From Rhynchospora pubera (lineage: Eukaryota > Streptophyta > Magnoliopsida > Poales > Cyperaceae), in NCBI GenBank assembly GCA_028095005.1, contig CM051461.1, forward strand, positions 61,051,840 through 61,115,839: 64,000 bases of DNA, given 5' to 3'. The notes under the pieces are model-generated. The model did not search any database. It worked only from the letters and a program-made list of their open reading frames with translations, and was not told the DNA's origin. Positions 10,111 to 19,350 of this stretch are shown here, in pieces (the stretch's first letter is position 1; each line of letters starts with the position of its first letter). The position numbers and the translations under genes are program-made.

Positions 10111-11632
10111 TGTTGTCCCTAAAGAAAAGCCTAGAGGGGGGTGAATATGCACGAATTTGGTTTCCTAAACCAGTATGGTCAAGTTTTGGTTCAATTCAAG
10201 TTTGGTCTTAATGCAACACAAGTCACACACAAAACACAATGCAATTTAAGTAAAGAGAGGAGAGAGAAAGAAATGACACGCGATGTATTACGGAGTTTCG
10301 ACCCGCTAGGAAAGGCTAGCCTTAGTCGTACGTCTCCGGAAATTTCACAACCACAAAAGGACGCGCTCCGTTCAATTCCACAACGAACGTTTCTACAACT
10401 TCGAACCGAATCACCTTGTTACAAGAACTCTCAAGGTGGATCGGCCTAACTTAATGAACAAGCACAAACTCTCAAAATGGATTGAGGTTCTAACCAAATT
10501 ACTCAACAAACGTTGCAATTAGACAATGGGATTGGTCTAGGCACACTAATCTCAATGGTTTTACAAATTAAATGCTCAAACACAATATATCAATGTTTCT
10601 AGCTGGTTGGAGCTCAAAAGGAAGGATTTAGCAAGGTTACAAAAGTGTCAAACCAGTCCCAAAGGGGCTGGTATAAATAGAAGGCTCCAACAGCTCCAAA
10701 CCAGTCAGAAACAGACTCTAGCGTTGTACAACGCCATATAACATTGTACAACGGTAGACTAGCCGTTGAAAAATCAAACGGTAACAGACAATGCCGTTGT
10801 GAGTTGTCAGAGCGTTGTGTGACGCCAGTAAGCGTTGCACAACGCAGTAACTAACAGCCAAAACAAAAACTCGACAGTTCCATTGGAACATGTCAGAGCG
10901 TTGTGTGACGCTATGGAGCGTTGCACAACGAAGTATTAAGAAAAGGGAAGCAACTCTGACAAACTCAAACACAATTGTCAGAACGTCACACGACGCTGAA
11001 TGTCGTTACACAACGAAAGCGTTTCTCAACGCTGTTCAGCGTAAGCAGACGGATCCTGCAGATTTGCGTACAAAACTGCTGTCTTGCATGCATGCTGCGT
11101 GCATGGAACATGGATCATGCACACGACATCACTGTCTGAGCAGTGTTGAGGTGCCTGCATCAGACCAGCGTTATCCAACGCTATATGGCGTTGCACAACA
11201 AATAAAGCGGCAATGTTGTGCAACGTTATATAGCGTTGCATAACGCTCTAACAAGAAGAGATAACAGAATCCAAGGTTTCTCTTCAATAGATGCAGTGTT
11301 GCACAATGCTAGTGAGCGTTGTGTAACGCTGCCTCACCCTTGTCAGAGATTTTGCAATTTTAGAACGAATTATCAAAACGTTGTGTAATGACAAGTAGCG
11401 TTGTACGACGCTGGACATAAAAACTGAGCATTTTAACAGCAAATTGATTGAGATTAGTTTAGAGTTAAAATATACCTAAACTATTGACTCTAACTAGTCC
11501 AAAGAAATCTCTTGAAGCTCCAAAACTTGTGCTATACTTGCTTTTATCCATTCTTAAAATAATTTAGCTATAAAACACTAAATGGATATGTTAGTTTAAA
11601 GGTTTTGTTTTGTGAAAATGTTTAATCCAACA
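10111..11632 (-). repeat. 3' LTR of the SIRE-type Copia, with palindrome arrays
   Basis: It is bounded by TGTTGTCC at 10111 and TCCAACA at 11632 on the + strand, and directly adjoins the polypurine tract at 11633. The 'cctagaggggggtgaat' sequence near the terminus is common in this lineage. Between about 10721 and 11415 there are roughly 16 copies of the palindrome GCGTTGTACAACGC and near variants (first perfect copy 10721-10734). Confidence 0.8.
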
Positions 11633-12143
11633 ATCTCCCCTTTTTGCCGAATTGCAAAATAACACCTAAGGTAAATATGGACTTGGTAAGACAATGCAGA
11701 ACACCATAATTTACCTAAGTCTCCCCCTTTTTGCAATTTAGGGAAAAGTACACCAAAAATGCCCTTGGATACAAACGAGTATCAAGGCTCCCCTTTCAAA
11801 AAGAATTTGACAACTAATTTTGTTTAATTAGGGGCTTGTAACAAGACATTATCAAGGTATAAACCAATCATTAAACTAACATGCATGCATAAGAACAAAT
11901 TTAGAAGTAGAGATCACACGAAAATATCAAACATTAAGAAATAGCCATTTAGCACACAATCATAGCATTCAAATTTAAAAACAAGAAGTTCATACAACAC
12001 ATCATCATACTAATAATAACCATTTAGCCATTCAAAAACATCAAGACTTAAAAAGAGAATCAAAAGAGGCAAAGAAACTAAAAAAAGAAGAAAATAAAAA
12101 TCCAAGAGTAAAGGCTATGGCAAAGATTAGGTTTTGGCTTGGT
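11633..12143 (-). other. Untranslated region between extra ORF and 3' LTR of the SIRE-type Copia
   Basis: It contains the polypurine tract next to the LTR (minus-strand aaaaaggggagat, 11633-11645), a second purine run near 11730 and AT-rich sequence. No ORF. Confidence 0.65.
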
Positions 12144-13469
12144 TCACTCCTCCTCATCATCACCGCCACCACTACCGGATCCTTGTTGGAGGTGAAGCTC
12201 CATCTTGTCCCAAAATTTGATCATATCATCTTTGAGATTGGTGATTGAGGCATCGGTCTTGGTTTGGTAGGCGGCCATATTTTCTTCAATTTTATTGAAC
12301 CGCTCATCCAAATGAGTTGTCAAGGCGGCAAATTTGACATCCAAGTAAGTTGTGAGCTCTTGAAAAGATGCCCCTTGACCTTCCGCCCGTCCCCCGGGCA
12401 CGTGCAAAGACTCGTTGCCTATCTCATCATATTGATTTATCTTAGCGGTTGGTCGGAATAGATAGGCGTTGCGATGGAATGGAGTGGGCACAAGTGAGTC
12501 ATCATTGAGTAGAGACCATCTGGTTCCAGTGAGATAAGCCCTGAGATTTTCGGGATGAGCTATGGCATTATCGGGCACACATTCGCCCCAAAGTGGAGTG
12601 TTAGGTTGGATGCCTTCTTCAATGAGAATGGTTTGAATGATGTGGCCATAGGGAAGAGAGAGTTTGAGGGAGTGATCCGCTCTTGATATGTGAGCAAGCA
12701 TGATGTGCGAAATGTTCACCTTTTGATTCTTTTCAAGAATGATGCGGAGGAAGAAAACAGCAAATTGCTCCACATCGATTTTGATGGTGGCCTTGGGTAT
12801 GATAATGATGTTGATGATGAGGAATAGAAGGCGGTCTAAGGTCGGGAGCTCGGTGGCGGAGAATTGGCGAATGGTGTAGTTCCTCCAACAATAGAAGAAT
12901 CTATGGAATTCTTCATATGGAGGCAACTCGCGTGGCCAACTGGCATGAATGTAAATGTCTAGGTTGTCATTCTCTAAGCTGAGAAGTGTGGCCAACCTTT
13001 CCTTGGTGATTTGGATTTGGCGGCCGAGAACAAAAGATGTGGCAATAGGTTGTTGCTTGGTCCAAGCCACATCGAGGTTGGCATAGAATAGCTTCACCAA
13101 TGTCGGGTTGTACGCTTGCTTGTGAGAGAGAAGTCCAGCTAGATTCCAATAATCGATCGAGTCTCTCATTGAGCCAATTGAACTCCCTTCGGCGTATGTG
13201 ATAGACCCCATTATGATGGTCAAAATAATAACAATCGGAACACTCCCGATTGGTCTCACGGTATTGGCAAAAATGCATAAAGGCAGCGGAATCCTTGAAG
13301 AGGTATTGGTTTGAGGAGGAGAGAGTCCAATCCTCTTGTATGGTCGATATTTCCATGGGTATAGGTTGTTCGGGTTGTTCTTGAACCGTTGGGTTGGAAG
13401 AGGAAACACCTTTGGGGTTTTCTTGGACAGTTTATAGGTTTTGTCAACGGCGGTTTTTGGTGGTGCCAT
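12144..13469 (-). CDS. Extra ORF of a SIRE-type Copia element, 441 codons
   Basis: This intact ORF lies downstream of pol and upstream of the 3' LTR, the position of the 'envelope-like' or additional ORF in SIRE/Maximus elements. The central part (about residues 115-340, with PTLVKLFYANL, a following LGRQI and a PLWGECVPDNA stretch) resembles the family annotated as putative plant transposon protein domain, which recurs in such retroelements. The C-terminus has a coiled-coil-like segment (about 365-425) and ends SGSGGGDDEEE. I see no signal peptide. A hydrophobic run near residues 78-88 could be read as membrane, but the first ~110 residues may be out of frame: the alternative frame at 13356-12967 also looks protein-like. 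Function is unknown. Being uninterrupted beside a decayed pol is notable. Confidence 0.65.
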   Translation of the reverse strand: MAPPKTAVDKTYKLSKKTPKVFPLPTQRFKNNPNNLYPWKYRPYKRIGLSPPQTNTSSRIPLPLCIFANTVRPIGSVPIVIILTIIMGSITYAEGSSIGSMRDSIDYWNLAGLLSHKQAYNPTLVKLFYANLDVAWTKQQPIATSFVLGRQIQITKERLATLLSLENDNLDIYIHASWPRELPPYEEFHRFFYCWRNYTIRQFSATELPTLDRLLFLIINIIIIPKATIKIDVEQFAVFFLRIILEKNQKVNISHIMLAHISRADHSLKLSLPYGHIIQTILIEEGIQPNTPLWGECVPDNAIAHPENLRAYLTGTRWSLLNDDSLVPTPFHRNAYLFRPTAKINQYDEIGNESLHVPGGRAEGQGASFQELTTYLDVKFAALTTHLDERFNKIEENMAAYQTKTDASITNLKDDMIKFWDKMELHLQQGSGSGGGDDEEE

Positions 13470-14369
13470 GGAATTGAGAGAGAAGAAAAGAAGATTAACC
13501 TTGAAACTGAAGAGCGGGGATAGGCGAGGAGGCCTTGGAGAGCTTGAAACCGAAGCCGATTGAAGATCCGACGGTCGGATCGCCGGAATTGAAGATGATG
13601 ACGGTGGCTAGGGTTTCGGCAAAGAGGAGGAAGAAGAGAGAGAGAGATTGATTTGAGGGTATAAGGGAGTAGAGAAGAGGGAGAAGAGTTGTTTGGTGGT
13701 TTTGGTTTGAGTGGAGAGTAAGAGTTGAGGGAGTATTGAAAGAGAGAGTTTGAGAGAGTGTGAGAGGAGAGAAAGAGAGAAAAAAAGATGTTGCTCTCGG
13801 GTTGGAAAGAAAAGAAAAGAGAAAGAGAAAGGAAGGGGTCGCGTCTGTTAAAATCACACACTTTCGTTAAGCAACGCTAAAGGGCGTTGTACAACGCAAG
13901 TCCAAATCAGCGAAAGGTTGAGCATAACTGACTGCTCCGTTGTGCAACACTGAACAGCGATGTGCAACGCTTATGTTCAGCATTGTACAACGTTGAAGGG
14001 CGTTGTACAACACTAAAATAAATGACTCCTCAGAAAAACTAATTAATGAAATACTCACTTATGCAACGTTGACACAATGGAGCCAAAAACAGAAATTCAA
14101 AATAACGTCGTACAACGATGGATAGCCTTGTGCAACGTTAGGCTTGACAGAGTTTGACAAACGTTGAAATACACTTCAAAGTTGACTCCAGCATTGCACA
14201 ACGCTAATTGGCGTTGTGTAACGCTGATGCTAGTAAAAACCAGAAAAGCCAGAAAACTGAAATAAAAGTGATTTTAAAACTGATTTTTCATGAAATCCAA
14301 CTAAAATAACATCCAATCAAGCTGAGATAAGCTCCAAGAAACAGAGACAACAACATGATATGCATAAAT
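13470..14369 (-). other. Pol to extra-ORF spacer with palindrome repeats
   Basis: Non-coding spacer. From about 13868 to 14233 it holds about ten copies of the GCGTTGTACAACGC palindrome family (perfect at 13884-13897) that also fills the LTR. The part next to the ORF (13480-13860) is a CT-rich leader on the minus strand with 'ctctctctctc' runs, consistent with a 5' leader of the extra ORF. ORFs read through the CT tract are low complexity. Confidence 0.6.
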
Positions 14370-15228
14370 TTAATATTTGAGTTCAAGCATACGTAATTTG
14401 AACCTAAGTTCAAGATGTTGTTGTGTAGGAAGTGGTTTGGTGAAGATGTCGGCAATTTGTTCTTTTGTGTCAATGTAGACCAATTTCACGTCACCTTTCT
14501 CAACATGATCACGGATAAAATGATGTCGTATCTTTGTGTGCTTGGTTCTAGAGTGCAATACCGGATTTTTGAAAATGAGGATGGCACTAGTATTGTCACA
14601 CAAGATTGGTACTTTTTGGATCATTCAAAGAAGTTGGTACAACAACTACCGGCCGCTATATACTCCGCCTCCGCGGTAGAGAGAGCAACCGAAGTTTGCT
14701 TACGACTAAACCAAGAAACTAGTGAACCACCAAGAAATTGGCAATTTCACTATTGTTTTTACGGTCCATACGGTCACCGGCAAAGTCGGCATCGGTATAC
14801 CCTAACAAGTCTAGTTCGGTTTGTCTACCATACCAAAGACCTAGGTTTTAAGTTCCCTTGACGTATTTCAAGATACGTTTTACCGCTTTATGGTAAGAAT
14901 CCTTAGGATTGGCTTGGTCCCTAGCACATAGACATACGGCATACATAATATCCGGCCTACTAGCCGTGAGATAGAGTAGGCTACCGATCATGCCCCGATA
15001 GAGAGTAATGTCCATGAGCTTGCCCTTCTCATCTGCATCGATATTCGCACTTTTGCACATGGGTGTATCCAAACTCTTGCTATCTTCAACACAAAATTTC
15101 TTCACTAACTTCTTGGCATATTTAACTTGACTCACAAAAATACCATCCTTGAGGTGCTTGATTTAAAGCCCCAAGAAGAAGGTGAGCTCTCCCATCATGC
15201 TCATCTCAAATTCACTACTCATCAAAGT
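14370..15228 (-). pseudogene. Copia pol 3' remnant: reverse transcriptase C-terminus and RNase H
   Basis: Minus-strand translation gives the end of a Copia reverse transcriptase (FLGL..I near 15170, then QVKYAKKLVKKF, SRPDIMYAVCL, RILKYVKGT) followed by RNase H (YTDADFAGD, SRKQTSVALSTAEAEY, LCDNTSAI, HIRHHFIRD-type C-terminus ending KPLP..LRMLELKY). It is broken by an in-frame TAA near 15165 and by indels between 14860 and 14624. Catalytic YVDD and everything upstream are missing. The + strand 148-codon ORF over the same DNA is a shadow. Confidence 0.85.
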
Positions 15229-15234
15229 ATAAAA

Positions 15235-15500
15235 CTCTTGGATTTTAACGTTTTCGTTTCTGTTCCGTCGAAATGGAACGTTAAACGAAAGATGAACTGG
15301 GTTCCATTTTTATAAACGGAACGGAAACGAAACTGAAATTTGTTAACGTAAATGAAACGAAGTACAAAAGTAGGGCTAAAATCAATAGAAAATAGAGACG
15401 GAACGTTAAACGGAATAGAATTCTGTTTCGTTTGACGAAACACAACGAAAATAAAACAGCCATTTTGTTCTGTTACTAAAATGGAACGAAAACAAAAATC
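15235..15500. repeat. GGAACG/CGTTCC-rich repeat patch
   Basis: At least ten occurrences of ggaacg, aacgttaaacg and cggaacggaaacg in both orientations lie between the truncated Copia and the TFIIS-like exon. Such motif-dense tracts are seen in subterminal parts of hAT-type elements. I found no terminal repeats or target duplication. It truncates the exon-like sequence on its right. Confidence 0.4.
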
Positions 15501-15502
15501 AC

Positions 15503-15673
15503 CCCATGGAGTTGTTCATCCTCCTCTCGTCCATGACTGACTGACTGTAAACCGAAAGCATCATCGATGCAGTGATCGGTCTCCGGGGATGAGGAGGAGG
15601 AGCAGCCGTCTTCCTCAGCGACTGCGTCAGCCGCCTCGAAGGTCTTCAGCAGCTCCCTCTCCGTCGAATCCAT
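15503..15673 (-). pseudogene. TFIIS-like transcription elongation factor, N-terminal exon fragment
   Basis: From the ATG at 15673 (minus strand) the reading frame encodes an acidic segment with ERELLKTFEAADAVAEEDG, a serine run and SPETDHCID. This matches the start of plant TFIIS/S-II type proteins, where an xELLxxFEAAxxAAD helix is followed by a serine-rich linker and ..EVxxCIDAL before the conserved LW domain. After about residue 38 the match fades, apparently by a small indel (CIDDAFGLQS), and the sequence runs into the GGAACG repeat patch. The LW domain, central domain and zinc ribbon are absent. The fragment sits next to one arm of a long inverted repeat, so capture by a Pack-MULE is the likeliest origin. 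The family call is by recognition and unconfirmed. Confidence 0.5.
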
Positions 15674-15927
15674 TTGTTAAAGTCGGTCGGAATGTCGGAT
15701 AATCTCGGAGGATTACATCGTCAATTTTATAAAAAAATTAAGGGAATTAAGATTGAGGTATCAACGGTGTACGATCTCCCACGTGGCATGTATTTTTTTG
15801 AATGGTCTCCAGTAGGACACGTGGTATTATTTCATGATTCCTTTCCTTTTTACTTTGTTTACTTGCTCACTCATCATTCATCAATAAAAATAAAACCATA
15901 CGCAGCCTCAACGAACTGATTTCACAG
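15674..15927 (-). promoter_or_regulatory. Promoter/leader-like sequence upstream of the TFIIS-like exon
   Basis: Between the inverted-repeat arm and the exon ATG are two CACGTG-containing words (ccacgtggca near 15780, acacgtggt near 15818; G-box type cores) and a TATA-like ataaaatt about 60 bp upstream of the ATG on the minus strand. It may have been captured along with the exon. No coding sequence. Confidence 0.35.
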
Positions 15928-16127
15928 CGGTATAAAGTTTCAAAGAAGCGTATAATGGTCACATATATATTTTATTTATTATTTAATAAACATTTATAAC
16001 ATAAAATATGGCAGCACGACAAATAGAGGAGTTTGAAATTTAGAAGATAAAATCAGAAGATTTTACTTTCGAGAGATGAATCTTCCATTTTCTCATTTAT
16101 GAGGGAGTATAGAAAATATTTTTCCAA

Positions 16128-16447
16128 AACAAAATCATTCTGTGTAAATTCACGAAAGAAAATTTATTCCAATAAAAATAACAGACTTACACTTATGAAA
16201 TGACGCAATTAAACTGACAGAAAACTTGATATATGAAACATTTTAAAAAAAGAGCTGTGAGAAAGAAATATAGATCATTTATTAAAATAAGTAGACGATG
16301 ATTTATGTTCATTAACTGAACACTTAAAAATGTTGCAGAAAAAATATTATAGTAAATGGTAGTTAATTTATTGCCTGAAGTACAACAACACAACGTTATC
16401 AAACGTCCCAAAATTTCACATGCCAGCATGAATAGGATTTGTGAGAA
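16128..16447. other. Gene-free host sequence left of duplicated segment copy B
   Basis: AT-rich DNA with no recognisable feature. It ends at A 16447, which together with T 16448 forms the empty target corresponding to the Helitron end at 7647. Confidence 0.4.
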
Positions 16448-16740
16448 TATTCAACTAATGCTTTGTTTTGTTGATGTAGTAAGTTTTAAATTAGATACTT
16501 GGAGGCTGAATTAGATAACTAGGTGCTAGATGAAAGCAAATCTGATTTGGTCGATTATGAATTAAAGTTCTTATTCCGTTTCTCTTTCTTTTATTTTGTA
16601 TACTTTTCCTTCTGCGACCTTTTTGGCTTTTACCAAAAAAAAAAAAAAAAAATCTTCCAAGATAAGGTCGCAGGAAATTCCGAACTGCTGGACCCGGCGA
16701 AATAGAGATTTCTGAATTCTGAGTAGTCCAATAATTTGCG
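16448..16740. repeat. Duplicated host segment, copy B (left part)
   Basis: About 90% identical to 7648-7935, including the poly(A) stretch, 'ctggacccggcgaaatagag' and 'agtccaataattt'. The match breaks at about 16740 and resumes at 21777-21842 ('ggcatcagtcc', 'atatttgtcatgcga', 'tcaagac'). The 5 kb in between therefore appears to be inserted DNA. Confidence 0.75.
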
Positions 16741-17219
16741 GAGCTGATATGTGACATCCCAATAAAAATGCCATCTTGCCATTCTAATGAACCGCTCACC
16801 AGATTATGGACTGAAAATAGGCCTGCGCGCTGCGTCTCATAGCTGATTCAGCGAAATGATAATATTATCCAGCGTATTTTTTATGTCATCACGCACTTTT
16901 TAAGTTGCTAACGTCTCCCTAAGCATCCCTTATTAATAATTACTCCCATAATAATATATAGATACTCCCTTAAGTATAAAAATGTACTCTCTTATGTTAT
17001 AATTTAATAAGGTACTCCCTTATGTTAATATAATTACTCTCGTGAGACAAGTTAAATACTCCATGACGTACCCACGCGACTCACGCGACCGATTTCGGCG
17101 TGTTACGCGCATACCACGCGACCCTGATCCAAAATATAAATGATTTTGGGATGATGACGTCACTTAAAAATCAGGAGTACCTAAATTAGTGTAAAGGAGT
17201 ATATAAATGTGAACTGAGA
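16741..17219. other. Repeat-rich DNA with TACTCCC words, no gene
   Basis: Scattered tactccct/tactctctt words, continuous in style with the repeats that follow. No ORF is supported. Confidence 0.45.
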
Positions 17220-17700
17220 GTATATACTTTTCCATACGGAAGTATATAATTTTCAATACGGAAGTATATAATTTTTGGTAAAAACGTTCAAATAAGCATT
17301 CAATATATGAATTTGAAAATAAGAATAATCTGATAAAAATTGAAATATTAAGAGAGTAAATAATTCTACGTGTGGGAGTATATACATCTACATATGGAAT
17401 ACATAATTAGCATTTAAAAGCAGACAAAAAATGTGCAAATAAGAATTGAAATATTAAGTATATACTTCTTCTGAGAGGAGTACATATTTTTTCATACCGG
17501 ATTATATAATTTTTGGTCAAAACGTTCAAATAAGCATTCAATATTTCAATTTGAAAATAAGAATAATCAAATAAAAATTGAAATATTAAGGAAGTAAATA
17601 CTTCTCCGTAAGGAAATATATACTTTTACATATTGAATACCAAATTAGCATTTAATAAGCAGACAAATTGTGCAAATAAGAATTCAATACAATAACAGAG
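17220..17700. repeat. Two tandem units of about 238 bp
   Basis: 'aaaacgttcaaataagcattcaatat' type sequence occurs at about 17282 and again at about 17519. Around each are matching blocks (gaaaataagaataatc, aaaaattgaaatattaag, attagcatttaa.aagcagacaaa, gtgcaaataagaatt). Divergence between units is moderate. Confidence 0.75.
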
Positions 17701-18027
17701 TATATAATTCTTAAAAATGAAGTATAAACTTTTCATCCAGCAATGTTCAAATAAGAGTTATTCCCCAAACGAAATTCACTCGAAAAAAAACAAACAAACA
17801 ACACCAACTAAGTTATACTCAACGACCAAGTTTTGTAATCTTCTCAGTCAACCACCAAGTTCAACTTTCTTCCTCAAGATCAAAGAGAACACACTCACTT
17901 GCAGATCTAAATTTCGACTTCATGATAGGATCTAGTATAAGCCGGTAAGCAACAACACGTTTTATCATCACTAACATTAATCTGCAAAACATAGAATTGT
18001 CCAATGTTAGAACAAACACAACTGTCA

Positions 18028-18908
18028 GGTTCTTAATATGTATTTTGTTGTTAGATATTATTTACTCTCTTATCATATGTTTTGTACTCCTTTAATCCTA
18101 TGCTAAAATACCAAACACACCTGTCAGGTTCTTGATATGTACTCCCTTGTTAGATATTATTTACTCTCTTATGCTATATTTTGTACTCCTTTAAGATTAT
18201 GCTAAAATACCAAACACACCTGCTAGGTTCTTGATATGTACTCCCTTATTAGATATTATTTACTCCCTTACCTCTACTTTGTACTCCTTTAAGATTATAC
18301 TAAAATATCAAATACACATGCCAGGTTCTTGATATGTACTCCCTTGTTAGATATAATTTACTTCCTTATCTTATATTTTGTACTCCATTAATATTATGCT
18401 AAAATACCAAACACACATGTCATGTTCTTGATATGTACTCCCTTGTTAGATATTATTTACTCCCTTATCCTATATTTTTGTACACATTTAAGCCTATATT
18501 AGAACAGCAAACAAACAACAAAACTTCTTGATATGTACTCTCTTGTTTGATATTATTTACTCGCTTATCATATGTTATGTACTCCTTTAAGTCTATGCTA
18601 AAATACCAAACACACCTGCCAGGTTCTTGATATGTACTCCCTTGTTAAGTATTATTTACTCCCTTATTTTATATTTTGTACTCCTTTAAGCCTATATTAG
18701 AACAACAAACAAACAACAAAGCTTCTTGATATGTACTCGTTGTTAGATATTATTTATTCCCTTATCCTATGTTTTGTACTCCTTTAAACTTATGCTAAAA
18801 TACCAAACACACTTGCCAGGTTCTTGATATGTACTCTCTTGTTAGATATTATTTACTCCCTTATACTATATTTTGTACTCTTTTAAGCCTATACTAAAAC
18901 AGCAAACA
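18028..18908. repeat. Tandem array of about nine 99-bp units
   Basis: Units begin 'ggttcttgatatgtactccc' and start near 18028, 18127, 18226, 18324, 18423, 18524, 18622, 18721 and 18819, a period of 98-101 bp. Each reads ..ttgttagatattatttactcccttat..ttttgtactcctttaag..atgctaaaataccaaacacac. One unit variant has 'agaacagcaaacaaacaac'. The units contain no ORF. Confidence 0.9.
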
Positions 18909-19350
18909 AAACGCTTAAAGGAGTAGAAAAATTCAAAATTAACCTGATAATCAGAATAGACATTTAAATACTCTCTTATATGTAAATAAATGCTCCCTTA
19001 TATATAAATAAAGGATCAAAATTTACCTGATAATCCCATATCAACTAAAGAATGCAATACACCTGCAAGATAAATAAAGAAATCGGTTTTTATTAGTACT
19101 CCTTCTAGCTTATTTATTTACTCCCTCATGATTATTTATTTACTTCTTAGTAAATGACATCAAAGCAATCGGTGTTATTTATATAGACAATTATCTTAGA
19201 TAGATACACCCATAGATATAATTAATTACTCCATGACACAATATATTTACTCCCTGACACAATATATTTACTCCCTTGTACAATATATTTACTCCTTGCA
19301 CAATATATCCATAAAAGAAATAATATATTTACTCCTCTGACACAATATAT
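18909..19350. repeat. Degenerate TACTCCC / ACACAATATATTTACTCC repeats
   Basis: Short reiterations of 'acacaatatatttactcc' (about five copies from 19230 to 19345) and more 'tactccct' words fill the DNA up to the truncated LINE. Confidence 0.6.

Larger units (their letters stand above)
10111..15229 (-). mobile_element. SIRE-type Ty1/Copia retroelement, 3' half only
   Basis: On the minus strand, in order: the C-terminal reverse transcriptase and RNase H (15229-14370), a repeat-rich spacer, an extra ORF (13469-12144), an untranslated stretch ending in the purine tract aaaaaggggagat, and the 3' LTR (11632-10111). An additional ORF after pol and a polypurine tract of this form are features of the SIRE/Maximus lineage. 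The 5' LTR, gag, protease, integrase and most of the reverse transcriptase are missing; homology stops abruptly near 15229. It is a non-functional remnant. Confidence 0.8.
9895..16127 (-). mobile_element. Pack-MULE-like long-TIR element with a captured exon, split by a Copia
   Basis: About 190 bp at 9895-10085 recurs in inverted orientation at 15928-16127 at roughly 75-80% identity. Shared tracts include 'ttctatactc', 'gagaaaatgga', 'ccatattttatgt', 'ttattaaataataa' and 'gtgaccattata'. Inside the right arm are a promoter-like region and a gene fragment resembling TFIIS exon 1 (15503-15673, minus strand). Long TIRs around a captured gene piece are the signature of Pack-MULEs. A SIRE-type Copia remnant (10111-15229) occupies most of the interior. 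A clean 9-bp target duplication was not found; the flanks are A-rich and similar (aaaataaaatt / aaaacaaaatc). Confidence 0.5.

Noticed and set aside
12144..13469. Retroviral-type envelope function for the extra ORF
   Set aside because: The position fits 'envelope-like' ORFs, but no signal peptide, cleavage site or convincing membrane anchor is visible, so no such function is claimed.
13256..13861. 201-codon minus-strand ORF rich in Ser/Leu/Pro
   Set aside because: Mostly a translation of a CT-rich leader tract, overlapping the better-supported extra ORF.
14415..14861. 148-codon + strand ORF
   Set aside because: It is the shadow of Copia RNase H on the minus strand, where conserved motifs are clear.
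18028..18908. CRISPR-like periodicity
   Set aside because: Units are contiguous 99-bp tandem repeats without unique spacers, in a plant nuclear context.
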